Under the pieces are notes generated by a model. The model was given only the letters and a program-made list of their open reading frames with translations. It had not been told where the DNA came from and did not search any database. From the NCBI GenBank assembly GCA_029931535.1, contig JAQPZY010001621.1:2580001-2644000 (forward strand): 64,000 bases of DNA, written 5' to 3'. Shown here one piece after another: positions 45,647 through 57,700 of this stretch; position 1 is the first letter of the stretch, and every line of letters begins with the position of its first letter. The stretch is from Margaritifera margaritifera. Taxonomy: Eukaryota > Mollusca > Bivalvia > Unionida > Margaritiferidae. Both the position numbers and the translations under genes were made by a program.

Positions 45647-46584
45647 CTGTTGTATCATTTATTTTCGTAGGTCTCAATTTTTCATGGTTTTGTAAATAAA
45701 TTTTAAAAAATTAAAATTATTGTGGAAATCTTAAATTCGTGGTTTTGTCTGTCAAAGAAGTTTGCATATTTCTATGTATTTAATCAGATACCCCCAAAAA
45801 AGAATACAAAACAACAAAACTATGCCAACAACAAACGGTGGTATGGTGGTCGTTTTCAATGATTAAAATAACATCACCACTTGAATGAGCACAAATCAAA
45901 CACCTGTCAAGATCAATCACTTACATGCAACATCAAAGGGAGCTGACGTAGTCAACAGCACTAAGTTAATCTGTTATTAAAGTGCATGTGGATGATCACT
46001 TCCATAAAACACTGTCCAGAAAGTTGCACTATCAATATCTTTTTGACGCCCATGGCGTTAACATAGTGGTTTAAGAGGGGTAAAATTCAACTTAAATCCA
46101 TGTCTCTTCAGATAATTGTCATTATTTCGTGTGTGAACCAAACACTTGACCAGCTGTCCCTTGCTCAATGCAGTTAGCAAGCAGTGTCAACATTTGATGT
46201 GTTCAGAGCCCATCAAAGTGCCAAGATGCTATCTAAATTGAAAAACAACAGAATCACACCTTTGTTTGAGCTTGCCTCCTGTATGAACTAACTTGAACCA
46301 CTAGAATTTACTTAAAACTTCATCGATCAAGCCGATTCATGGTGAATACATTATTGCAGCTCATGTGAAAACGTGTGAAATATTGTGGCTCTGAGAAAGC
46401 TGGACTTGTTGAATTAAACTCACAAAATTTGCGTTGATGTTGATTCAGTGGTTCTGTCTGAAATCAGTGACAAGCGAGCTTCAATACTCTGCAATAATTG
46501 GTGTATATACCTACTGTTTCATTATTAATTGTGCCCTAAGCAATAGTTCTAGTATTTTACAGTCATATTGTTTATTGGGATTAA
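45647..46584 (-). mobile_element. second copy of the TA-flanked element, distal part
   Basis: The inverse of 16040-15540: starts after TA with CTGTTGTATCATTTATTTTC, then shares AACTTCATCGATCAAGCCGA, TCATGTGAAAACGTGTG and GAGAAAGCTGGACTTGTTGA with the copy at 14986-16040. It is interrupted at TTAA (46581-46584) and resumes at 50294. Confidence 0.82.
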
Positions 46585-47855
46585 CCCTTTACTGCATGAT
46601 GACGCCTTTTGACCCCAATCCCTTTACTGCGTGATGATGCCTTTTGACGCCTTTCATGACAAATCCGATTAAGATACCCAGAACTGCCAAAATTAAGTCT
46701 GTACCCATAACTATCATTTATATGGCAGAGAGAATGAATCTAGAAAGTAAATATGAAACAAATCATTAGTTTCTTCACAGGATTAAAGCAACTGTGAAGT
46801 TCAATCTACACGCATCAGCTTTATGTAACATTGTATCCGCCATTTGTAAACGTGCTCGGCATCTCGCAGTTGCGACGTGAAGTCATTTGAAATTTTCAGT
46901 ATTACAGTTGAAAGATTTTTGTTAATATACATGGGAATGTACCATTTTTTGAACTATTCCACATTATTATTATCAAGGTTTCACCAAAAAAGAGGAATAT
47001 TAGAACAAACTTCAAATTTGGAATGAAGCTATACGCTAAAAACAAGTTACTGCTACATGTTCACTTCTTAAGTTCATATTCGTCATTTCAGCAAAAAGAT
47101 ATGACCAAGAATCACCAATTTCTCAAAAATATGGATTTTCAATATTTAAAAGACTTTACCCACTAATTATAATACTAATCAGCAGAAAAAATATACAGAT
47201 GAAGTTCTTGAATATTCGTCTATTTTTAGAAACACGGAAAAACCATTAGTCGTATGGCACAGCAAATTCTGCTCAACTCTACTAATCGATAGTGCATGTT
47301 TATCACGGTAAAATTTAGGATTTGCTATTAGAGAAACGTGTTTCAATACTTTTAAATCATTAATTAATGTTACATATCATTTTTAAATCATTATGAATAT
47401 CATAAGAAAGTTGATGCATGATAGCGAGTACCTCAGTGAGTGAATGGAGCACTTTACATTTCGAAAACCATTAAAATCGTTAAATATACAAAATACTGCA
47501 CATCAATACTGATTTCATTCTCGGTTGCCACCCCCACCCCCTGGGTTTTCAAAGATCTGCTAGAACCTCTTTTTGTTTTTAATCAGTAGCAATTTCATTA
47601 CTGCTCCCGAGGGAACATTGCAAGCTGCTTTCTGCATTGATAATGAGAGAGTAGGATGGTGAGTTTTACGATTTTGAAACTTCGACAACCTTTTTTGGCA
47701 TAGAAAATTCACAGAAGTACAAAACTAAGCAAACATCATACTTTTTCATTAATAGGGGACTTTTTCATTAATAGGGGATACAGAGAAGGGGTAAATTAAT
47801 TTCATATTGGTCTCTGAATAACTTACTCAACAACAATAATGATCATAGTACATGG

Positions 47856-49049
47856 CAGGGCTGAGCAAATCCCATAGCCTGACGTCCCGGACTATTCATT
47901 TTCGAAGTCAGGCAAGTAAAATTTTCCAAATCGCTAGTCCGGGACAAGTGCTTTTTAAAAAAAGTTGGGCAAGTCCTTATTTTCATGCTTTAATCACTAT
48001 ATCTGCCTTTATTTGGCCAATCATGCCCTCCGGGCATCCTGAATACTTGATTCTACACCTCTTCATGTATACATTTACATCCTGTATAACACATAAATGT
48101 GGTCAGTTCTGTTATCGCTTGACTGCATATTGGGCTAAGCAACCAAATTATTCGCAAATCCAAACATGTCAAACAAAAGAAAGCCAGAATGATCAATTAG
48201 CAGTGTTTTAAGCGGCTTTGTTGCATTGTGTTTACACAAGCCAGATCATCACAAGTGGCTCACTATGATTTTAATCCAGCGAGTCTGTGTAATTAAATTA
48301 ATGAAAGGTACTTTACCGACATCAGTGTTGGTTTCCTTTATGAACCGATTAAATGACAGTAATGATTCTTTAATTTTTAATTGATTATACAGATAATTAA
48401 CTTGCACATGCGATATTACGTTTGAAGAGAAACAATTACGCTAATTAATGAGCTGTCTCTTCGTATTTAAAAGAGAAAATGTAAGTTATATTCACTTTAG
48501 AAGTAGTTGTCAAGCAAGCTGATAGTTACTCTGTGGATAAAATGAGTTTGCTAAATTATTTTTGTAAGGACAGTAATAAAGCTGATAGTTACTCTGTGGA
48601 TAAAATGAGTTTGCTAAATTATTTTTGTAAGGACAGTAATAAGGGCGATTCGGAAAAGGAAATTTTTTTTGAAAGTGGAGGAATAAAATGTAAGACTGCT
48701 ACTGAGTGTGTGGTAGCTATTTCTCCAAAGAGACATAAGCAACAATCTGTGCTGGCAAAAAATGTCAAATATGACACTACTAAGAGACAGAAATTTTCAG
48801 CCGCATTGGGTTGATTGTTATCCCTGGTTTGAATGTATTGACTCGAAAGGAAAGATGTTTTGCAGTTATTGCAAACAATATCCAAAACTGGCACAGGTTG
48901 GAAATTCACCCAGTGTATTTGTCAGTGGAACTGACAAATTCAGGATTGAACCAATAAAGTCTCATGACATGTCTGGACCCCACAATGCCTGTGCAACACA
49001 ATATATGCATGACACTAGCCAGCATGTGCAGCAAATCAGTGAAGTCTAG
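47856..49049 (+). pseudogene. ZNF862/hAT-like N-terminal fragment
   Basis: 47856 starts with a hAT-like end CAGGGCTGAGCAAATCCC. From ATG 48542 the frame encodes DKMSLLNYFCKDSNKADS (partly duplicated) to KYDTTKRQ. One frameshift near 48790 moves on to FQPHWVDCYPWFECIDSKG, MFCSYCKQYPKL, KFRIEPIKSHDMSGPHNAC, a TTF-type zinc finger (C-x2-C ... H ... H/C) of the kind that opens ZNF862-like and hAT-derived proteins. The catalytic and dimerisation parts are absent, so this is a truncated passenger. Confidence 0.65.
48518..48643 (+). repeat. 63-bp tandem duplication in the ZNF862-like fragment
   Basis: 48518-48580 and 48581-48643 are identical except for the last base. 63 bp equals 21 codons, so the frame is kept and the peptide MSLLNYFCKDSNK occurs twice. 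The perfect identity implies a recent event. Confidence 0.95.
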
Positions 49050-49858
49050 AGTTACTCCACTAGGAAAGGCCATTTCAAACATAATTTGGTCAGTTAATCT
49101 AAATTTTAGTGAAAGGGGAAAAAATTAAAGTAATGATTTTCCATCTTTCACAGATGTTACAGAGCATGTACTAACAAGGTAACCATTGAAATAGTTTGAG
49201 GCAAATAAATTAATGTATCCACTCATATTTGGCTTCATTTTATAAAGTTATTGTTGGTGATTATTTCAAGATACATGTATCATTATTATGTCCTATTCAT
49301 TCAAGCTTTACTTCACAGATTTCCAATAATTTTTTTTACCTATGCAAGCCTGTTGACTGTAAAATATAATTCTTTTGTACAATATTTTTAGATTTAATTA
49401 AATACTTGTTTCAAGATGTTCAGTTATGTGCTTTTTTTTGTCATACTTTTCAATAATGTGATAATTTAAAATAAATAGTGATATGGTTACAAACTGAATG
49501 CATTTCATAAGGTTATTATATTATACATTTTTATTCTACACACATTTTTGTTGTCATTATTTTCGAGACATACATTCCCACTACCATTGACTGTCTCCAA
49601 TTAAGATATTCTTCCTCTTAATGTTAATTTTGATTGAAAATTATTTAATGATGTTTATTCCATGTGTAAGTAATGATGATATTCATCCTCTTTATTATTT
49701 TCTCACAATAAAATGTTTAATGATTCCCAATAAGCAAAACATCTAATATGCTAGATTAATCATATGATAACTACATGTCTTAATTTTCTTCTTAATCCAC
49801 AAAATGACATGGTGAAATGAAAGATCATTATTTCAGATTAGTGTGATTCAGGCTGGAT

Positions 49859-50254
49859 TCAAAAGTGATGCCAAATTATTGAATTAATGGATAAATCCTC
49901 TGCAAAACAAAGCACCTGTTGTGCCTATATTTGGTGAAACTTGGACAATCCAAGTTGAATAATTAGAAATTCATACTTTTCTCAATAAAAATTGAAAAAA
50001 ATTCAAATAGTAAGCTTAATATAAATGAATACCGATAAATATGCAATTTTGTCATGATTTGTACACATTCTCTGCTGGATTTGGTTGCCATGGCAACCAA
50101 CCATTTCATCCCCTGTATGCTGAAATAAAGTATACCCAATATCCATCCAGTGTCCACAACAAATTTCCCACTATAAAGACAATTATTATTTGTACAAGAA
50201 GTAAACTCAAAAGTGATGCAAAATTATTGAATTAATGGATAAATCCTGTGCAAA
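49859..50254. repeat. 48-bp direct repeat near the right end of the TTAA element
   Basis: 49859-49906 and 50207-50254 share TCAAAAGTGATG(C), AAATTATTGAATTAATGG and ATAAATCCT with one or two differences. Confidence 0.85.
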
Positions 50255-50293
50255 TCAGGCAGTTCAGCCTCCAGACTGATGCGCAGTAAAGGG

Positions 50294-50690
50294 TTAAGCA
50301 TGCATGGATACAATGAGACATGGTTTCATAAGGATTTAAATTTTTCGATAACAGTTTCACTTGAATAAAGAATCGATTTTGAGTAGGTGTTAAATCTAAT
50401 TTTCATATACTACCAGTATTATAATTATTTCTTTCTTTCATTTTCAATGATACTAGTGTTTGAATACTGTATGCATTTTCTCTTTTCTGTCTATCCTTAT
50501 GTCACAACATATTGATTTAAGGCAGTGAGTGAAAATTACAGCTACCAGATATGGTATATATATATAAAATACATTATAATTCCTTTTTTAAAGGGTTAAA
50601 ATAAAACAAGCACATGTAAAAGCTAATATTTTATTACCAGATTACAGAAATGATGTTGATTTATCAAATAGCTTTGTTGCTCTCCTGGAA
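50294..50690 (-). mobile_element. second copy of the TA-flanked element, proximal part
   Basis: Continues the inverse match to 15543-15118: GCATGCATGGATA, ACAGTTTCACTTGAATAAAG, CAACATATTGATTTAAGGCA, GGGTTAAAATAAA and TTATCAAATAGCTTTGTT. Similarity fades near 50690, so the CTGTGGTT end is missing. The DIRS remnant begins within the next 70 bp. Confidence 0.8.
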
Positions 50691-50760
50691 TGAAATACAA
50701 TAAGAAAATATCTGGTGGGTTGGGCGATGCTTTTTTCCTGAATTTTCTTTTTGCAGCAAT

Positions 50761-52700
50761 ATGTCACAGAGGGGCAAAAGAAAGCCCCATGGGATACAAA
50801 CCCCATCTGTCTTACTTGCACTAGTTACCAATGAACAGACAGGTGTTCATTCTTTGTCTTTGGTCAGACAAAAGGTATGGGACATCACAGAAAGTAGATG
50901 AACTTATAAGGGTAGGAGGAAAGGCCCTTCTTCATCCTCTCTAGAGCATATAGGGTACTTCTCCGAGTCCCTCAGGACTAGGGCGGACAGTCAGTCATCC
51001 CCCACCCCTCACCCCCAAAGGAGGAGCAGCACCCTCTCCAAGCCCATAGCCTGGTGATGGCTACAAGTAGATGAAGCATTCCTGGATGGGGAGAGCAATG
51101 ATCTCAACATATCAGTTTGGAGGGTTCCTCCTTCCATTCATAGTCTCTTGGACAGGCATTGGGATTTGGGCGAGGATCTGATCAAGATTCCCCCCCTCCC
51201 CCCTTTCACCATGCTACACACCAACCCATTTGTGGATAAGGGGTCTGGGCACTCACACCAAACTAGGGAATGGGATCAAATCTGCATCACCTCCCCCCCC
51301 CCCCTTCCTATGATCCATCTCAATCCCTATGGGATGTCTGGGCATCCATTTCAGGGAAGTGAATTGACCTTCCCATTTATGGTTCCATGGATGCCGAGGA
51401 AATGGCTTCATAGCAATGCTAATGTTGTGAGTTATGGATCCACACCACTTGCTTGTATAGAGTCTAAGGGGAGGAAGGGGGCTGGTGTCTTGAGGACGGT
51501 TCCATAGCTTGGTGTGAGGAGTTAAGGGACGTGGATACTCCTACCCCCATGCCTCTTTAATAGAGGGACATGGTGTCAGAAAGTCCTGCCTCCCAGGGAT
51601 GATAGCAAAACAAAGAACTGTTCCTGTTCATCCTAGTAGACTCTAGTGAGTTCATTGTAGAACAGACTGAGATGGCGCCAACTCCTCCCTTCGTCTCCCT
51701 TACCTGCTCCCACCCATCGACTCGTCTGGTGGAGGAGGAAGAGATCTGCTCTTTTGATAAGGCGGTAAACAAAGTTTCCAGCTGAGAAGAAAATTCTTGC
51801 TAGTTTGGAGAGACTTTTGGGGGTTGCCTCATCCCTAGATCTCCTGCTATTCCCCCATTCCGCTGTGGTGAGGGGGCTCTGTTAAAACTTTCTGAAAGGA
51901 CCAGAAGTTTGCTAGGCAGTATAAGAGTTGGTCTGTTCCCGCCTCAATACTGATACCTCAGGTCTTCATGGCTACCTAGAGAGGGCACTCCCATGCATGG
52001 TCCCTAAGCCTTCCCCCTTGGACACAGGAGCGTTACAAGTGAAAATTTTGACGGGGACCTGGTCTTGCTTCTGGTTAAGACTCTTGAAGCAATGGAAATT
52101 AAGGCTAGATTGCTTTTCATGATAGCCTTGACCACCAATCTTTTTTTGACAGCCTTTTTGATTCTTCTGAAGGAGAAATCTCTCTCCAGTCACACTACAG
52201 TGCTCACTTGAGGCAGTTGCCAAAGCCTCATGGCGTGCCTTGTCAGTGTTTATGGTACATAGCTTCTCCACCTCTGGACACTTAAAAATCTTACTGGATC
52301 ACAGTAAGAACCTTCTTATGGCTGGAGGCTGAGACACTCTTCAGAGGTCTCATCCCCTCTGTGGCATCCCAGGACCTGAAGGACCAACAACACTAATCCC
52401 TCTCATCTGCTCCTGGCCCATCAAAACTGGCCAGGAAGTGTGTCCAGCCTGATCGCCCCTCAGGGCCTTCAGTGAAGTTCTTTACAGGGATGCAGCTGCA
52501 GTCAAGGATGATGCCCCCAATTTAACCTCCCTTTTGCCCACCTGGAGCTAGACATGGTTGCCAGTGAGGTCTGGGAGGGGGGGGGGAGGCACTAAGGACT
52601 TGCTCCCTTTTTTGCCATGCATCCGTCTCCGAAGAATTCCCCTTGGGTGCTGCACTAGCCCTCTTTTCAGACGCCTGGTTGAGTGTAATGGACGATGGGT
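50761..52700 (+). pseudogene. DIRS ORF1 (gag-like) remnant
   Basis: An ATG at 50761 opens MSQRGKRKPHGIQTPSVLL and stops after about 46 codons. Further frames toward 52.7 kb are proline/serine-rich and broken by C- and G-runs. They precede, in the right order, the reverse transcriptase at 52.8 kb. No domain signature is seen and the call is by position. Confidence 0.45.
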
Positions 52701-52718
52701 GGGTCCTCTGTATAATGA

Positions 52719-54727
52719 ATGATATCAGCTTCATTTCTGCAGATATCCTCCTCAGGCAAAGACCACCATTCTTTCCTACCAGTAAAATCTGGTGTGGTTA
52801 AGGGAAGACGTGCACACCCTTCAACAGAAGAGAGGATGTTAAATGACCAGTCTCCAACTTTCTACTCCCAGATTTACCTGGTATCCAAAAAGGGTGGAAA
52901 GGTTCAGCAGATTATCAATCTTTCCTTCTTGAACAAGTTTGTTCAGGAGGAACCATTCAAGATGGAGGCTACCGCTTCATTCAGATCCAAAGGCCTGGCA
53001 ACTGGCGGTGTCCATTGACTTTCAGGATGCATACTTTCACATCCCAATCTTTCCTCCTCACAGAAAGTACCTCTGGTTTTTGTCTGGACCGGGAGGTTTT
53101 CCAATTTCATGCTCTGCCGTTCGGTCTTGCCTCAGACCCCAGAGCCTTTAACAGAGTAATGGGAGTAGTTGCTGCCCACTTAAGGTCACTGGGGATCCCT
53201 ATCCTCCACTATTTCGATGACTGGCCAATCCAGAATGGCCTCTCAGAATCCCTCATTCCAAACCTAGAGAAATCAGAGCTAGTTCCATATCGGCATTTAG
53301 TATATGTAGGGATGAATTTTCTCACCAGCAAGGATTAGCGCATGTCCCTCAAGACATTAAAAACAGAATCATGTCACTTTTGGAGGTGCTACAAGCTAAG
53401 ACTTGGTTGTCGGCTCACTTATATCTATCCCTACTGGGGACCTTGTACTCCACTGTGGACTGGTTCCCCTAGAAAGACTGCAATTGTGCCCCTACAGTTT
53501 CTACTAACTGGAAACGACAGAGATCCCCTGACAGCTTGGATTTGTCTAGGATCAGAATTTCACCACCACTTGAGTTGGGGGCAAATCAGGACTGGTTTAT
53601 GACCAGAGTCCCTATGCATGCCCCCAAACCCCACTCTTATCCGTTCACGGATGCGTCATATTCGGTGTGGGGTGCTCACTTGGAGCCGGAAAGGCTAATT
53701 CTTCAAGGTTCATGGTCCCTGGAAGAAACTACCCACCACATAATCTGGAAATGAGGGTAGTCTTTCAAGCCCTCCAGGAGTGTGTCAACCAAGTAAGGAG
53801 TCTTTGTGTGATGTCTCTGACAACAACACATTGGTGGTAGTATACCTCAGGCAACAAAGAAACACACATGTTCCTTCGCTGGGCAACCTTGGAATGTTTA
53901 CCCTTCGGGTTTGCATCGTATTCCTGGCAAGAAGAATATTCTGGCAGACAGTCTGCCCAGCAGAGGCAAGGTAGTCTTCATGGAATGGTCTCTATACCAG
54001 TCTGTAGCAGAGTCCCTTTTCATCCCAGGGGTGGGTGGGGGGACAGTTTGTGGATTTGTTCACAATGAGACTGAAGAGCATGCTCCCAGTTTATGTCTTC
54101 CCAGTACAAGATCAAAGAGCCTGGGCAGTGGAAGCCTTCAGTCTTGGGTGGAATCGTCTGTTTGCTTATGTCTTCCCACCATCCAGAATGATTCTGCAAG
54201 CGCTCCACAAATTCAGGATCTTCACTGCTCAGCTCATTTTAATAGCCCCTCTGTGGCCTTAGCGATCATGGTTCAACCATTTTCTTGACCTGCTGATAGA
54301 CTAGCCCAGGATATTTCCTCAGAGGAAGGACCTGCAGTCGCAGCACAGATGGTCTCTTCTGCACAGCAGCCCACAGATTCTCCACCTTCACACTTGGCTC
54401 ATCTTGGTTGATCTATACGCCAGGCAAGGTTTCTGAGCAAGGTTGCCTATTACATCATTCAGGACAAGAGATTGTCCATGTTCAAGGTCTATGATGAAAA
54501 GTGGAGAAGCGTTTGTGATTGGTGCAGTAGGAAACACCTTTATCCTAGCTGTCCCTCTGTGAGTGCAGTGGCTGACTTTATTCTATTTCTGTTCGAATAG
54601 AGAGAATGCTTGGTTGATACTATTAAGGGCTATAGGGCAGTTCTTTCCAGCACACTGAAGTTCTCAAAAGGCCTGGCCATTGGTTCAAATCCTCACATTT
54701 CAGATCTAGTCATGTATTTTGAGCTAA
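52719..54727 (+). pseudogene. DIRS reverse transcriptase, RNase H and partial tyrosine recombinase
   Basis: Frames in order: FYSQIYLVSKKGGKVQQIIN (52860), VSIDFQDAYFHIPIF (53010, catalytic Asp), HALPFGLASDPRAFNRVMG and HYFDDWPI (53110-53230, intact DD), EKSELVPYRHLVYVGMNFL (53270), RNase H with PFTDASYSVWGAHLEP (53640) and IPGKKNILADSLPS (53920), then GQFVDLFTMRLK to FAYVFPPS. The recombinase starts FKVYDEKWRSVCDWCSRKH (54481) and breaks off after SDLVMYFELK at ~54727. Numerous frameshifts and stops are present. It is clearly the same family as the element at 41-44 kb, but older and 3'-truncated, with no inverted repeats found. Confidence 0.85.
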
Positions 54728-57700
54728 AATGTACACCGATATGTTATGGACAAATATGTCCGCAAACAATTTCTCGATTTTATGAGTAGATGATATCAGA
54801 CCCACAAATCATTCATCAGTATCAACACGGATTTGGGGGGATGATTTATTGGACTACTTTCCAGCATGTTTTGTTTTCCCGAAAGAGGAATATAGTGGCA
54901 GTATCAGCTCAACATTCTAATCGGTTTTCAGCAATCATTGTACAAAGTAGTAACTTTTGAGATTACTGCCACTTCTTGGTACGAGAGCCACGAACTAAAC
55001 TGATGAAAATAATGCACAGCATATTATTTTTGCTTTGGTGTCAATTCTAACTGACTTCCATATATCTGATCTGTTTGTGAATACTGAAAGAGAAAATCAA
55101 GAAAATGTCTGTAATTGCTTGCTTGTAGATTCTAGGCAATGCGGTCATAAAGGGTTGGCGATATGGGTGACCACCCAGGGCACCAAGCTCAGGGGAGTAC
55201 CATTTTGCGTAGTTTGCTGTATTTTTTCTTATTGGGGGTGCCTAAGGAGACGCTTGCCCAGGGCACCATTACATCGTGCGCAAAATTGCGACGGCCATGA
55301 TTCCAGGTGACTGAATTTGCACATTTCTGCATTATGTCTATGAGGAAATATTTTGTTGGGCTTAACTTTATTTTAACAGTCTAGTCATGGGATACACATA
55401 TTTGTACTTTTGGTGTACATATACAACTGATGTGCAAGGAAATTTATGTACTGGTACCAGGACAGATTCATCTCAGTTGGATATGGAAGGGTAAGTTTGA
55501 TTCTTGCTTTAATCTGGATAACATTAATGCCCTTTTTGGAATCATTTGAGCAACGAGTCGGTCTGTATTCTGTAATATACCTCATCATGCTATGATTCTA
55601 GATACATGTAGCGGTCATTGTTTAGTCAAAATTTCAAGTGGAAGCACAGTAAACAGATAAATAGTCCTTTCAGGTAATCTGAATAATTGTGGATAATACT
55701 TATTTTAAGATTTAATTAAGAAGACTTGCTTTTCCTGTCAGTATCTTTAATGAAAACAACTCTCATATGCCACGGATTGGCAGTTCTGGCATGCAATCAT
55801 GTTTAAACGGAATTGTTTCATGTTTCATTGGTCATGTAAATGTTCTTTTTTGCAAATGTGACAGCCTTATTTGTTGTTGTGTTATTTTAGAAATATATCG
55901 CCACCACCAATGCCTCTTAATAATGGTAAACAATACTACATGTATTTTCCAAATGTGGATATAAGTATTAACTTGTTTCATTCTTTAGGAAAAAAAATGT
56001 TTCAACATGACGTTGATCTGAAATAATATTTAATGTGCTTACATCTTTCTGGTGACCCATCTCCAAAAAAGTTTAAATTATTTTGAGCATCTGAATCACA
56101 TTGCCACTTGTGCTCATGTGTAACACTGATCAGTAAAGTAGTTTTAGAGCTTTTCATCCAGTCACTTGACAGAAGCCTAATTCTACCCAGCAGTCACCTG
56201 TTTCTGAATGAAAGATTCCATATACCAACTTAAAATCTTCTCTAATTTGGCATGTTCTTTATACTTGGCAAAATATGTGGAATGAAAACTCGATATAAAA
56301 GCTAAAGAACATTACACTTACTGCAGAATGGCATCCATTAATAAAACAAATTGCAGAAATGAGGTGGTATTGTGTTTATTTCATATAGGACATGCATGGT
56401 ACGTACAGCCATGACAAATCCTTGAATTTGATGGGCAGCATTATTTTGAAAAATGTTGGTTTTATCCTTGGAAAGCTCTTGAACTTGTTGAAAAACTCCT
56501 TTAATTTTTCTGAGGAAATTCAGTATTGGGTGGATCAAATGACACATGGCATGAATAGTTTGCCAGATAGAGTAGCATCTATTTGCTGTGGTGGTGCACA
56601 AATTAGTTGTGTTTTTTCATATACCGGTACATTTTGTACCTATTTATACAGTGATAAAGAAAGCAACAAATTGAGGAAGTTCAATTTCCATCAGAAAAAA
56701 ATACTCATTGAAAATATTTCGAAGTCCTTGAAAACTTCTTGCAAAGTCCTGGAACAAAATCTCCTGGGCTGTACAAACCATGATACATACTTGACTTGTG
56801 CATACTTCCTGAAGGGTGAACCTTAACCAGAGTTCACCCTGCCAGTGTCCACTGACAATCAAACTTGTTCTTGTTGAGTGTATTGACTTCCATCCTGTGA
56901 GACAGAAGTTTTTTTATGTGAACTCTATTAGGAAACACTTTGATTATGTTCCACCAAAGAAAATTTGTTTCTTGAAGGAATACAGTCAGCTGGGTATATA
57001 AAAGGTATTGACCCTACATTTTAAGGATTTTATAGTTTTTACCTCTATCTCTTCATTTGATATACTTTGTACCAAGTTTTCACATCTTTACCTTTCATCT
57101 TTGTATCTTGTTGTACTTCATGCTTAGATTCATTTGGGTGGGTTTATCTTGTAATTGGTACTATATAGCCAGTATATGGTTTATCTTGTAATTGGCACTA
57201 TATAGCCAGTATATGGTTCTACCAGTTTTTAATAAGATACTTCCTACATAGTCCATGTTGCATGAAGTCCAATTGAAAGTTTATTTCCAAACGTATTATC
57301 CGCATCAATTTCTGAAATGATCGTAACTTTTATCATATATGTTACAGTAGATGGTGGAGGGAGTGTGTGCAAATTTATGAAATTACAATACTAGTATTAC
57401 TATTACTAATGCCTATACATGTACTAAACTGTCAGTATTCGTTGTACGTACCAGTAAAACAATGTGAATCCAAATATCACCACCATCAAAAAATTCCCAG
57501 TGCCTGTTGCCTGGGACAAGTGAATTTTCATACAAGCATGTAAACATCCAGCTGTAGATTATCCGTCAGAAAGAGATGAATATTATAATCTTTAAATATT
57601 TATCCATTTATTTGGATGCTTATGCAGGCTAAGTATAAAGTTGAGCGGGCAAGTAAAAATCTATTTGCCTATGTGTAAGTAATCTTAAACAAAATTTTGA

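Larger units (their letters stand above)
46585..50293. mobile_element. piggyBac-like TTAA insertion, 3,709 bp, non-autonomous
   Basis: It begins CCCTTTACTGCATGATGACG, ends GATGCGCAGTAAAGGG, and is flanked by TTAA (46581-46584 and 50294-50297). Removal rejoins the interrupted element (GGATTAA|GCATGCATGG versus the inverse of the intact copy at ~15525-15545). CCC ends and TTAA targets are the piggyBac signature. A second CCCTTTACTGCGTGATGATG lies at 46619. No piggyBac transposase is present. Instead there is a hAT/ZNF862-like fragment in the middle. Confidence 0.8.

Noticed and set aside
56338..56862. ORFs on both strands near 56.4-56.8 kb
   Set aside because: They overlap on opposite strands and are built around recurring TCCTTGAA phrases, more like an old dispersed repeat than a gene.
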